A DNA stretch of 64,000 nucleotides from Moorena sp. SIOASIH (GTDB lineage: Bacteria > Cyanobacteriota > Cyanobacteriia > Cyanobacteriales > Coleofasciculaceae): contig NZ_JAAHIH010000008.1 of assembly GCF_010671925.1 (NCBI RefSeq), forward strand, positions 124,001 through 188,000, in the 5' to 3' direction. Both the position numbers and the translations under genes were made by a program. Of the stretch, positions 34,038 through 43,540 are shown in pieces (positions within the stretch are counted from its first letter, which is position 1; the number at the start of each line of letters is the position of its first letter). The notes beneath the pieces are model-generated. The model was not told the DNA's origin. It was given only the letters and a program-made list of their open reading frames with translations, and made no database searches.

Positions 34038-36332
34038 TCATTTACGATTTGCATCTAATCCCCAAGGCAAGTCATTCTCGATAACATTTCGAACATGCTC
34101 TTTGAAAGGACGATCAATTTCTTCGCTGAAAATCTCCAGTCCTTGTTTTTCATTAATAGAGGCAAAATCGCCTCGTCCCTCTCCAATTGTAGATACCCAA
34201 ACCGCACCATCTTTTTCAATCACCTGTCTAACAACTCGACCTGGAAAAAGAGTATGAGTTGGTAACGTGTAGTTAATAGCCATAAAATCTTCTGGTTTTA
34301 CCATTACTACGACCTTATCTTCAGTACCAAAGAAAAACCTCCCCAAGTTGTCCTTCCAACCTTCAACATTTAAGTCAACTACCATACAGTTTTTAACTGG
34401 ATTGGACGCCTGTTTTGGTCTAGCAGGTGCAGTAAATCGAGCTTGTGACATCATCTCTGCAAAGACATTTTTTCGTGTGCATCCCTTGTCTCCAATCTCA
34501 CAGATTTTATTGAATTGAATTATGTCATCCTTGTATTTAGTTGGATAAATATTAGGAAATGTAGAGTAATAATGATATCTGTCTTCTAAAATATTCTCAT
34601 TATCTGATTTTGAGGTAAAAAAGGAATCATCCTTTAATATATCATTTCTAGCAATTCGATCTTCATTATCCTTGTTAGGCAAAACAAATGGATCATCAAA
34701 ATTGTCTAGGTATAAGTGATCATTGAGCTTAAAACTTGGCTCATCGCAAGGAATGTTTTCCTTATACAAAGATTTTTCCCGATACAAAGGTCTTTTCCGA
34801 TATCCTTGCGCAAAATACATTTGCTGATCTTCAGCAAACCTTAACTCATTATCTGAAACTAAATTCAGTGAAATATCTTCTAGGTCACATTCTGGATTAC
34901 CTTCTTTTGTGCTCAGCACAATTGAGGAATCTGTTACAGTTTTAACTGTAAATTCACTCTTACATTCACTAGAAGTAAGCTTAAATACCCCCGTTGCTTC
35001 ACCAGCTTGTGACTTATTAGCCAATGTCATAGTAACATACATTTTAGCTTTATCTTTCTGCCGAGTGAGATATCCTGACCATTCACCAAGAAACTTGTTG
35101 GGTAAAAGTGTATTTTCAGATACTACAACACCTGTATTAGAACAGTGAATAGTATACCACCATCGAGTGCCCTCATCACGATTACCAATTACCTTAACTC
35201 CCACATACTTCGCGTTATCGGGAAGGTTACCAATACGTTTAGTATCACGCCCTGACTTTGGTCCTACTCCGAAAATACGAGACCCTTCATAGAAAATTTC
35301 TAGTCTATCCGGAATACTATAAAATTCATACTCTAAGGCTACTTTTGGGTTTGTGCCTGGTGGGATCTTAAATAGGTCAGTCCGAACTTCGCTCGCTCCC
35401 TTGTAAGTATGCTTAACATTACATTGGACTGGAGCTTGACAACTAATTGATTGTATGGTTTGATTTCTGCTATCGGGTAGTAGAGAGTCTGCTAATGCTT
35501 CTCTACCGAAAGTTCCAGCCCAAGCCAACAGTCTTGCTTCATCAGAAGTACCTAATTGTGCTAGGTTTAAGTTCTTTAAATTAGCATTATCCAGTGTTGC
35601 TTGTAACAGTTGCTTAACATTGGATTCACATTTTTGTTTTCCTGTGTTCTTTAATGCTATATAATTTTCTGAGGGGTTAGCATTTGCTTGAGGCAAGGTT
35701 ATGGTTTCTATGGGTTTCCCGGATGCACCATAAATAATAGCCTGACTATTGCTAAATTCAGCTTTAGTGCCATCAGCTAGAATAATCGCCTGCACTTTAT
35801 TTTGGGTATCGTATTTAATTGTGAATTCAGATAACCGGTGTTTAATCTCTGATTCCTCTAGTGGGCTTTGTCCACCTACAACGGCTTTGGGTTTCGGAAC
35901 TGAAACACCTTTAAAGGCAATCTCATAGATCCGAAATTCTTCTTCTGGTAAATTTACCTGCATCCGTTGTTCTGCCCCTGTGGATGGAGAAACGATCAGC
36001 ACTTCGTTATATCCGGCAGAATAGGGTGTCTGTTGAATAACACCATAATCTTTGGCCAGGGCTCCAAACAGTAAATCTACTAACTCTTCAAGTGAACGGG
36101 GAATGCCATAGGGAATAATTCCATCTACTGCGTTATCAATCGTGTCATTTATCGCGTCTTCGATTTGTTCATTAATTCCCCCAGGAAGTTTAGGAACTTT
36201 AACCTTTGGAATAAGATCGTCTAAACCAAAGGCCCAGGTGTAATTGGCTGAAAACACTATGGATAATGTGACTAAGGATGACCGAAAGATTAGCTTTAGG
36301 ATTGAGAACTTGGTTCGGGATACTTGTGCCAT
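34038..36332 (-). CDS. Large secreted protein of unknown function
   Basis: 764 residues from MAQVSRTKF (the frame extends eight codons further). A signal peptide (LVTLSIVFSANYTWA) is followed by GLDDLIPKVKVPKLPGGINE. No known domain is recognised. The middle (KVALEYEFYSIPDRLEIFYE then GSRIFGVGPKSGRD) is a beta-rich segment I have met in other cyanobacterial exported proteins. Eleven or so cysteines in the mature part could form disulfides. It lies alone on the minus strand between the two copies of the duplication. Confidence 0.75.
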   Translation of the reverse strand: MAQVSRTKFSILKLIFRSSLVTLSIVFSANYTWAFGLDDLIPKVKVPKLPGGINEQIEDAINDTIDNAVDGIIPYGIPRSLEELVDLLFGALAKDYGVIQQTPYSAGYNEVLIVSPSTGAEQRMQVNLPEEEFRIYEIAFKGVSVPKPKAVVGGQSPLEESEIKHRLSEFTIKYDTQNKVQAIILADGTKAEFSNSQAIIYGASGKPIETITLPQANANPSENYIALKNTGKQKCESNVKQLLQATLDNANLKNLNLAQLGTSDEARLLAWAGTFGREALADSLLPDSRNQTIQSISCQAPVQCNVKHTYKGASEVRTDLFKIPPGTNPKVALEYEFYSIPDRLEIFYEGSRIFGVGPKSGRDTKRIGNLPDNAKYVGVKVIGNRDEGTRWWYTIHCSNTGVVVSENTLLPNKFLGEWSGYLTRQKDKAKMYVTMTLANKSQAGEATGVFKLTSSECKSEFTVKTVTDSSIVLSTKEGNPECDLEDISLNLVSDNELRFAEDQQMYFAQGYRKRPLYREKSLYKENIPCDEPSFKLNDHLYLDNFDDPFVLPNKDNEDRIARNDILKDDSFFTSKSDNENILEDRYHYYSTFPNIYPTKYKDDIIQFNKICEIGDKGCTRKNVFAEMMSQARFTAPARPKQASNPVKNCMVVDLNVEGWKDNLGRFFFGTEDKVVVMVKPEDFMAINYTLPTHTLFPGRVVRQVIEKDGAVWVSTIGEGRGDFASINEKQGLEIFSEEIDRPFKEHVRNVIENDLPWGLDANRK

Positions 36333-36356
36333 GATCAGTGTGTAGGAATGGAACAA

Positions 36357-37226
36357 TTATCTGAAGAGATATCTGATAGAGACCTTGAGCGTTATGATAA
36401 ATCTTCTAGATATAGAGCACCTGGAAACTGAATCTGTAAATCACTGGAAGCGTTATCTGGCTGTTCAATAATTTGGTTGGATTGTGTCAGTCCAGTAGGG
36501 TGCGTGATCAGACGGGCTCCCTCTAATTTTCTAGGTAGCCAGTATTGGGACAGTCCGTCCCGTAACGCACCACTGGATCAAACAGCATAAATTGAGATGC
36601 ATCCCTTTTAGATTGACCTGTAGACGATTACAGGATCTTGAACATTAGTATTAGTAAGTGGCTCCCATCAACTTACTAATCGTGACAATTTTTAAACAGA
36701 CTTAAGCATTGGATAATAAGGGTTGGATTGATTACAATCTCAAATCAAATTATCAATCAGATAGTTAATATAATATTTTCTACCTCGACTATATTAACTA
36801 GACATACACTCAATGTAGGCGAAGCTTTGATGAAGTATTACTCAAGTTTTATTAATATTGAGTTAAGCAGGGCTTTCAGAGCTGATTTGTAAACTCGCTG
36901 TAATCCTTGTAGGATAAGGCTTGGGCTAAACTAGAACATTTGAACTATTTAATACCCAAAAGAAAATCATAGCAAGGTTTTCAGGCTTCTTAATATTTAC
37001 TTTACAAATTAGCTCTCACATTTAATCATGAAGGGCTAACAAGCATCCGGTAACCCTGGTGAGATCTAGTAAGTAGGTGGATTTAATTGTCCGTAAAGTA
37101 AAATAGCGATTAAAATTTAAAATGCTGAAAACCTTTTGAATACAGGCTTCCAGCTTCATTATCGACTTATAAATTTTAACGTTTATTGATGCCTACCTAG
37201 CCTATAATTTGGAGCATCTACATTAA
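36357..37226. other. Intergenic, left part of duplicate 2 with MITE
   Basis: From 36489 it matches 31509 onward; at 36879-37015 it carries a 137-bp element absent from copy 1. No gene. Confidence 0.6.
36879..37015. mobile_element. 137-bp MITE with 15-bp terminal inverted repeats and TCA duplication
   Basis: Ends GAGCTGATTTGTAAA and TTTACAAATTAGCTC (14 of 15 paired). Flanked by TCA on both sides; copy 1 of the duplication has GGCTTTCACATTTC without it, the exact empty site (offset 140 = 137 + 3). No ORF inside. Confidence 0.9.
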
Positions 37227-37781
37227 ATGGATAATGGGCGGAGCATGCAGGGAAAATATTTCTTAGGATTGCTTAGGATTGGCAGCTTAGCAGCTTTCAT
37301 AGTTGGTAGCCAGGGGAGGATTAATGCTCAAGTGCCGCCACACTTAGTATCATCTACTTGGAGCGGTGACTATTCACTATCGATTAATGGACAGACCTAT
37401 GAAAACATCCCGATTTCCGTCCAGTTAGATTTTTCACTTACTGACGTGACGGGAAACTGGTCAACTGGTACTGGTATATCTGGATCTGTAGCGGCAACCT
37501 TTGGGGATGACTCGGAATGGAAGGTAGACTCTGGATTGGGCAAGGATGGTATCTCTACCGTTGACAGACCTGGAATAACAGCTCCTTTCGATGTGCCTGG
37601 GACTGTCCCGACCTGCTTGAGTAACTACAAAGGATATGGGACATTAGCCCCTAATACCCGAGAAATAACATTTAATTATATTGGCTACCACTGCGACGGC
37701 AGCAAAACAACGGGAGAGGGAACCTTGAAGCTGGTAGAGGAAGTGCAATCTTGGTATAACCAAGGTATAATTAAGAATTAG
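37227..37781 (+). CDS. Secreted hypothetical protein, duplicate 2
   Basis: Identical in all 184 residues to the product at 32107; same upstream 200 bp. See that entry for features. Both are intact, so there are two sources of this exported protein, or one is a recent reserve copy. Leader MDNGRSMQGKYFLGLLRIGS, then an Ala/Val-rich hydrophobic run. It is followed at 20 bp by the antitoxin gene in both copies. Confidence 0.65.
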   Translation: MDNGRSMQGKYFLGLLRIGSLAAFIVGSQGRINAQVPPHLVSSTWSGDYSLSINGQTYENIPISVQLDFSLTDVTGNWSTGTGISGSVAATFGDDSEWKVDSGLGKDGISTVDRPGITAPFDVPGTVPTCLSNYKGYGTLAPNTREITFNYIGYHCDGSKTTGEGTLKLVEEVQSWYNQGIIKN

Positions 37782-37801
37782 GGCTTATTCCTAAAGTCAC
37801 G

Positions 37802-38038
37802 ATGAAAACTGCAATTTCACTTCCAGACTCAGTTTTTGAAGAAGCAGAAGCCCTTGCTCAACAGATGGGCTTATCACGAAGTGAACTCTACCTAAAAGCA
37901 TTAAAAGCTTATCTTAAAAGGTACAATCGCAATCAAATTTTACACAAGCTGAATGAAGTCTACTCTAAAGAGAATTCTGAGCTAGATCCAGTGATGGCAA
38001 AGATACAATTCATGTCTCTGCCTGATCAGGAATGGTAA
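37802..38038 (+). CDS. RHH-type antitoxin, duplicate 2
   Basis: 78 residues, identical to the protein at 32682; the RHH module is MKTAISLPDSVFEEAEALAQ with LSRSELYLKALKAYLK. It overlaps the second truncated PemK start. Confidence 0.85.
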   Translation: MKTAISLPDSVFEEAEALAQQMGLSRSELYLKALKAYLKRYNRNQILHKLNEVYSKENSELDPVMAKIQFMSLPDQEW

Positions 38039-38244
38039 TGTGGTGGGCAAATCTGCCTGACCCAAAAGGTTCTGAACCAGGATATCGTCGTCCTGTCTTG
38101 GTAATTCAAGATGATCTTTTGGCAACTTTACACAAGTTAATACAGCGATGCAGCGCGGTCTTGGGAAGGCAGCGCGGTCTTGGGGGTTCCCCCCATGAGC
38201 GACTGCCGTGGTTTCCCCCACTCGCGCTTTGCATCAAGAAGTGA
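38032..38244 (+). pseudogene. Truncated PemK/MazF-type toxin, duplicate 2, with repeat insertion
   Basis: Same N-terminal 38 residues as 32912, then the 96-bp repeat is read in frame (RCSAVLGRQRGLGGSPHERL...) until a TGA shared with copy 1. Because 96 is divisible by three the frame is kept, but the added residues are not PemK. Confidence 0.75.
38146..38241 (+). repeat. 96-bp GATGCA-ended mobile repeat (insertion in truncated pemK, copy 2)
   Basis: CGATGCAGCGCGGTCTTGGG at the left, GCGCTTTGCATCAAGAAG at the right. Copy 1 of the duplication has ACAG joined to TGAGG (33025/33026) without it. Confidence 0.9.
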
Positions 38245-38311
38245 GGTTTATTTTTGTCCAGGTACTTACACTTGGCGGAGAAAATCCCCAACCTGTCAAT
38301 CTAATTTCCGC

Positions 38312-38476
38312 GATTGACCTTGGAAAGGCCACGCTACGCAAATGGTCACGCTACGCGATGTTGGAGCCCCTACGCGATCGCATTCCTGATCACAGTTAGA
38401 TGGGATTGACCTTGGTTAGGCCACGCTACGCAAATGGTCACGCTACGCGATGTTGGAGCCCCTACGCGAACGCATT
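38312..38476 (+). repeat. Tandem pair of ~92-bp units with CGCTACGC motifs
   Basis: GATTGACCTTGG begins at 38312 and again at 38404; each unit has GGCCACGCTACGCAAATGG and TCACGCTACGCGATG. Copy 1 of the duplication has only one unit (33097-33165). Confidence 0.8.
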
Positions 38477-38606
38477 TCCCTACCACACCTGAACTCTTCC
38501 CCCTGTTCCCTATTCCCTATTCCCTGTTCCCTACAAAAATAAATTGCCAATTTTTATTTTTGCCCTTATACTAGTAATATAGGAATAGTTAAAAAGGAGA
38601 CAGCAG

Positions 38607-39059
38607 ATGAACAAGTGCGTTGGAACTACTGAAGCCGCATCTCTATTAGGAATTTCTTCTCGACGATTGCGCCAACTCCTAGAAAAAGGTCGGGTGCGGG
38701 GTGCCTATAAAAGCGGGAAATTCTGGATTATTCCTCTGTTCAACCATTTGCCACAAATTACTAAAGGTAATCGTGGACCCATTGGCAAATGGCGCACTAG
38801 TCGTCCGCCAGCTTTAGCGAAGATTAATGTCAATCGCAATCACATTGGCTCGAATATGAAGAAAAGCCCTCAAGACCGGAAGCCAGTGATTTCAGTAAAA
38901 CGAAAGGGCACCAATCTCTACGGTAATGAGGTGGAAATCCTCGGTCCGTGTAAAATTGTGTATCAGCCGGATAATCCTCTCGATTGTGGCGCTCGTTTGT
39001 GGATTGAAACCTTTAGTGATATTCACTTTGTTGGTGGTAGTTTTCCAGCTAGTAGCTGA
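38607..39059 (+). CDS. HTH excisionase-like DNA-binding protein, copy 2 (intact 3' end)
   Basis: 150 residues, same N-terminal HTH (TTEAASLLGISSRRLRQLLE) as the product at 33299, ending DIHFVGGSFPASS. Preceded by AAAAAGGAGAC, a better ribosome-binding site than the AAAGGATAG of copy 1. As the site of the copy 1 repeat is empty here, this is the undisrupted version. Role unknown; may be a regulator tied to the neighbouring toxin-antitoxin remnant. Confidence 0.75.
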   Translation: MNKCVGTTEAASLLGISSRRLRQLLEKGRVRGAYKSGKFWIIPLFNHLPQITKGNRGPIGKWRTSRPPALAKINVNRNHIGSNMKKSPQDRKPVISVKRKGTNLYGNEVEILGPCKIVYQPDNPLDCGARLWIETFSDIHFVGGSFPASS

Positions 39060-39236
39060 GGGGATCAATATTTTTGGGAGTATTACTCTGATTGTTGTGT
39101 TGGTCTTCTTGTTCGTTATGGCTATTTGCTTTATCTAATTCCATTTCTATTGGGCAAAATGGAGGAGAGCGATCGCATCCTTTTGCCGCTGCAAGCAAAT
39201 CGCCTAAATATTTCCCAAGAGTAAGAGTTATTTTGG

Positions 39237-39728
39237 TTAAATTGCTACCTTTTGCACTCCGTTCAATTGCTGCATCACTGTTTTAATCGGCACTAAGCGT
39301 CCAATAGTGGTATAGTAGCTTCCTCCAACTGGGGTTGTTGTGGAACGCTCTGGGAATTCGTCAATCCTTGGTAAAAACCATTCTCGTGTTGCTGGCATTG
39401 GTAAAAGATAGAGGGTGCGAGGGATAACGAAATAGTAGAATAGCCAATCTGCTTCAGTGTACATGAAACAGCCTGGAGTTTCTTTTTCCCGGTTACTGTC
39501 AGTCTCGAAAAAGAAGTTACCAGTCTTGTGCCAGCGATCGCCCTTAATTTCTACCAAAACTTTGCCTGTCTGGGTTGTCCAAATCAAGTCAATATCTCGT
39601 CTTTGAAAGTCTGGCATCTGCTCAACGTTTTGGACGCTGATGGTTTTTGACTGACTCAAGAGCCAGCTAGTGATATCAGCAGTTGCCTGTTTAGCAACCT
39701 TCATCCCATCATTCATGCTATAGCTCAT
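39237..39728 (-). CDS. PD-(D/E)xK nuclease-like protein
   Basis: 163 residues. QRRDIDLIWTTQTGKVLVEIKGD matches the D-x(n)-ExK catalytic core of restriction-endonuclease-like folds (Asp ~47, Glu-Ile-Lys ~61-63). The remaining part (TEADWLFYYFVIPRTLYLLP) looks like a Holliday junction resolvase/VSR-like sheet and helix. I know similar short cyanobacterial proteins annotated as hypothetical. No methylase is adjacent. Fold is likely; activity is inferred. Confidence 0.65.
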   Translation of the reverse strand: MSYSMNDGMKVAKQATADITSWLLSQSKTISVQNVEQMPDFQRRDIDLIWTTQTGKVLVEIKGDRWHKTGNFFFETDSNREKETPGCFMYTEADWLFYYFVIPRTLYLLPMPATREWFLPRIDEFPERSTTTPVGGSYYTTIGRLVPIKTVMQQLNGVQKVAI

Positions 39729-39879
39729 AAGTCTAAATCTTCACTAATACAACTCAATTGTGGGAATGGAATTATTGATAATGAAGACAACTATAGCGTT
39801 TCTCGCACTTATGTGCTACAGTCTTTTTTGAAGCTGATTCCCTTCAAACCCTTTTTACTATTGCCTATTGCCTATTGCC

Positions 39880-42873
39880 TTATTTCGCTTCCATCCAATT
39901 TTCCCCAGCATGTATTTCCACAACCAAAGGAACACTCAACTTAACTGCTGATTCCATAGTTTCCCGAATGTTTACCTGCAATTCTTCCCATTCATCAGGG
40001 GGAATTTCAAAGATTAATTCATCATGGACTTGTAATAGCAACCGCGCCTGATATTTTTGTAACTCTTGATACAGATTAACCATAGCAATTTTGATAATAT
40101 CAGCGCTAGAGCCTTGAATCGGGGAATTAGCTGCTGCTCTTAATGACCCAGCATCATAAGCATTCATACCCTTAAGTTGATCGAGATCAATCTGATCGAG
40201 AGGCTTACCTTGCAGCTTTCTAAGACTGTTACCACCAAAGCTAAAATAGCGACGGCGTCCGAGTATAGTTTCTACATAGCCTTGTGCGATCGCTTTTTTC
40301 TTGGTTTCCTCTAAATACGCAAACACTAGAGGATAGCGCTGGTTCAATCGATCAATAAATACTTTTCCTTGAGCTGCCGATACCTTAGCTTCCCGAGCAA
40401 ACCGTTGTGCTCCCATGCCGTAAATTACGCCAAAATTAATTATCTTACCCAAGCGCCGCTCTTCAGCAGTAATGTCTTCTTTATCAAATAACATTTGCGC
40501 TGTCAAGGTATGGACATCGGCTTGAGTTTGGTAAGCTTCCACTAGCACTGGCTCTTGACTCAAGTGCGCTAGGATTCGTAACTCAATTTGGGAATAGTCA
40601 GCGGATACCAACAGCCAACCGGATTCTGGAATAAAACCCTTCCGAATCTGGCGACTAAAATCAGTACGAATAGGAATATTTTGTAAATTAGGACTAGAGG
40701 AGGATAGTCTACCAGTTGTGGTCACGGTCTGATTAAAATCCGTATGTACTCGTTTAGTATCGGAACGCATCAGTGCTGGTAAAGCATCCACATAGGTAGA
40801 TTTCAATTTAGATAAACTACGGTATTCCAGAATAGCATCTACTACTGGATGGTCTCCTTGTAATTTAGCTAAGATAGTAGCATCGGTAGAGTAACCGGTT
40901 TTGGTTTTACGAGACTTCCTACGATCTAACCCTAGTTTCTCAAACAGTAACTGACTCAGCTGTTTAGGGGAACCTAAATTAAATTCTTGTCCAGCATCTT
41001 GATAGGCTTGCTGTTTAATTGCCACTAAATCCTTTTCCAGCTGTTGGGAGAACTGTTCCAGATAATCCTTATCAATACTAATCCCCTGGTATTCCATCTC
41101 AGCTAATACCGGTTCGAGGGGTTGCTCTACCTCTAGCAACAGTTTATGCAAAGGGGAGATTTTATCCAATTCTTCTCGTAATTTAGAAACTATTCCGAAG
41201 GTGGTATAAGCATCCATCCCACAGTAATTGGCTACCGTGGGAATGTCTAAATCTCCGATAGTTTTCCCTTTTGGAACTAAATCATCATAACTTTTTGCCT
41301 CTATTCCTAAATAGTGCAGCCCTAGGTCACTAAGTTTATGGCTAGTTTCGGGATTGAGTACATAACTAGCTAGCATCGTATCGAATACCACTCCTGCTAG
41401 CTGAATCCCGTTACAACGGAACACTAGTCGGTCAAATTTACTATTTTGTAAGACTTTGGGATAATCTGAGCTTTCTAAAATTGGACGTAGGGATTCTAAG
41501 ACCATATCCTGGTCTAAGTTAGTCCCATCTTTATGACCGATAGGAATATAAGCAACATCAGTAAGTTCTTTTCCCCAACAACAGCCAATCCCTACCAACT
41601 GAGCATCCCGTGGTTCCAAATCACTAGTTTCTGTATCCCAAGCCACAGGATTTCCAGCATCGGTATAGTATTTTAGCTGTTCAACTAATTGATTGAGCTT
41701 GTCTACAGTATCGATAATTTGTGGTTGAATCGAACCAGTATTAGACCCTTGCTCTTGAAACTCTTCCGTTTCCGCTACACTGAAAAAGGAAATATCATCA
41801 TCTTCCTGAGTATCAGTATCACTATCAGTATCGCTATCAGTATCACTATCAGTATTATTTGGGGCATTAGTTTGGATATCCTCTAGCACTACGCCACCAA
41901 AACGCTGCTGTAGTTTATCAATTTGACTGATAAATGTTTTTAACTCCAAATGCTCTAATAGCGGTTTGAGCACCTGAGGATCGAATCCTTGGAGCTGACA
42001 CTGGTCTAAATCAATATCGATAGGAGTATCGAATCGCAATTGAGCCAAATAGCGAGCATGCTCAGCATCTGACTTACCGACTTCCAGCTTTTTCTTAACA
42101 GCACCCTTAATAGTATCAAGGGAAGCATAAATATTATCCAGGTTTTGGTATTCTTTGAGTAACTTAACTGCAGTCTTTTCTCCGATGCCCTTAACTCCAG
42201 GAATATTATCGGATGGATCCCCACAGAGGGCTTTATAATCTACGACTTGAGAGGGTAAAACTCCCAATTTTGCTTCTACTTCTTCCAAGCCATATTCCGC
42301 AGGTCCAACTGTAGCACCCCCTCTAGCAAAGGGACCACTGAGATATAAAACGGTAATTCCTTTATATGGAGCAACTAGTTGAAATAAATCGCGGTCGCCA
42401 GATACAATTTTGACACGATAGCCTTGATCAGTAGCTTGGTGAGCTAAGGTTGCTAATATATCATCAGCTTCATAACCAGGAGAAGTTATTACTGGGATTC
42501 TTAACCCTTGCAGTAACTGCTGGAGATTCTTTACATCTGGGAGGAAATCTTCTGGTGTTTCGGTGCGATTGGCCTTATAACTAGCATCGGCTTGTTGGCG
42601 AAAGGTGGCTTCTTTGGTATCGAAAGCAATTGCGATCGCATTCGGGTTTTCTGACTCCATTACCTCTAACAAGGATTTAATGAAGCCAAAACAGACACTG
42701 GTCGGAATTCCAGTTTTAGTCCGTAATCCACCCTGACGACTTTTGGCAAAAGCGAAATAGGAGCGAAAAGCCAGAGAATGACCATCAATTAGAAGCAGTA
42801 GGGGGGATGCTGCCATTGCGGAATCTTCAGGGGCTTGGACAGAGTTGGAAGAAGTAGTAGTAGATCTAGGCAT
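39880..42873 (-). CDS. polA: DNA polymerase I
   Basis: 997 residues with all three domains. 5'-3' nuclease ~20-310 (LLIDGHSLAFRSYFAFAKSR; CGDPSDNIPGVKGIGEKTA). 3'-5' exonuclease ~390-570 with the acidic residues kept (AWDTETSDLEP; NSKFDRLVF; YCGMDAY), so proofreading is probably active. Polymerase ~600-997: motif A VSADYSQIELRILAHLS, motif B RRLGKIINFGVIYGMGAQRF, motif C LLQVHDELIFEIP. A linker at ~345-362 is a (DTDS)n run encoded by near-identical 12-base units (about 41807-41853). It repairs gaps and removes RNA primers. Start MPRSTTTSSNSV is usual in length. Confidence 0.97.
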   Translation of the reverse strand: MPRSTTTSSNSVQAPEDSAMAASPLLLLIDGHSLAFRSYFAFAKSRQGGLRTKTGIPTSVCFGFIKSLLEVMESENPNAIAIAFDTKEATFRQQADASYKANRTETPEDFLPDVKNLQQLLQGLRIPVITSPGYEADDILATLAHQATDQGYRVKIVSGDRDLFQLVAPYKGITVLYLSGPFARGGATVGPAEYGLEEVEAKLGVLPSQVVDYKALCGDPSDNIPGVKGIGEKTAVKLLKEYQNLDNIYASLDTIKGAVKKKLEVGKSDAEHARYLAQLRFDTPIDIDLDQCQLQGFDPQVLKPLLEHLELKTFISQIDKLQQRFGGVVLEDIQTNAPNNTDSDTDSDTDSDTDTQEDDDISFFSVAETEEFQEQGSNTGSIQPQIIDTVDKLNQLVEQLKYYTDAGNPVAWDTETSDLEPRDAQLVGIGCCWGKELTDVAYIPIGHKDGTNLDQDMVLESLRPILESSDYPKVLQNSKFDRLVFRCNGIQLAGVVFDTMLASYVLNPETSHKLSDLGLHYLGIEAKSYDDLVPKGKTIGDLDIPTVANYCGMDAYTTFGIVSKLREELDKISPLHKLLLEVEQPLEPVLAEMEYQGISIDKDYLEQFSQQLEKDLVAIKQQAYQDAGQEFNLGSPKQLSQLLFEKLGLDRRKSRKTKTGYSTDATILAKLQGDHPVVDAILEYRSLSKLKSTYVDALPALMRSDTKRVHTDFNQTVTTTGRLSSSSPNLQNIPIRTDFSRQIRKGFIPESGWLLVSADYSQIELRILAHLSQEPVLVEAYQTQADVHTLTAQMLFDKEDITAEERRLGKIINFGVIYGMGAQRFAREAKVSAAQGKVFIDRLNQRYPLVFAYLEETKKKAIAQGYVETILGRRRYFSFGGNSLRKLQGKPLDQIDLDQLKGMNAYDAGSLRAAANSPIQGSSADIIKIAMVNLYQELQKYQARLLLQVHDELIFEIPPDEWEELQVNIRETMESAVKLSVPLVVEIHAGENWMEAK

Positions 42874-43018
42874 ATCCCTATTTTAGCGATATTGTAGCGA
42901 TTGCTTGTTTGTTGACAGCTAGGGAATTCCGGATTAACTAGCACTTACCAGGGAATTAACTAAGGGTAAATCTTTTACTGTCTAGGGTCTAGGTCAACTA
43001 GCTAATGGGAGCTCAACT

Positions 43019-43540
43019 ATAGTTAATTCACTACTATTCCGGTAGAAGCCTAGTTGTATCATTGACTTTGTGATCGCATTGAAGCCACTGACTTAACTCG
43101 GGGAAATACCATATAGTTAATTAACTACTATTCTGGTAGAGTGCTGGTTGTCTGATCGGCGTTGCGATCGCATTGAAGCCACTGACTTAACTCGGGGAAA
43201 TACCATATAGTTAATTGACTACTATTCCGTTACCAGCCTGGTTGCATCATCGGCTTTGCGATCGCATCGAAGCCACTTGCTCAACTCGGGTGATTACTAT
43301 ATAGTTAACTAAATACTATTCCGTTAGGGTTCTGGTTGTCTGATCGGCTTTGCGATCGCATCGAAGCCACTTGCTCAACTCGGGTGATTACTATATAGTT
43401 AACTAAATACTATTCCGTTAGGGTGCTGGTTGTCTGATCGGCTTTGCGATCGCATCGAAGCCACTGACTCAACTCGGGCAATTACTATATAGTTAACTAA
43501 ATACTATTTCGGTAGAGTGCTGGTTGTCTGATCGGCTTTG
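43019..43540 (+). repeat. Tandem array, 94-bp period, five and a half units
   Basis: Units start ATAGTTAA at 43019, 43113, 43207, 43301, 43395 and 43489: exactly 94 bp each, with a HIP1-like TGCGATCGCAT in most. The last unit breaks off at the start of the second array. Confidence 0.93.

Larger units (their letters stand above)
36489..39147 (+). repeat. Large direct duplication, copy 2
   Basis: Counterpart of 31509-33877. Differs by a 137-bp MITE (36879-37015), a 96-bp repeat (38146-38241), and an extra ~92-bp tandem unit (38312-38476); it lacks the 95-bp repeat found in copy 1. The copies are about 5 kb apart in the same orientation. Confidence 0.85.
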
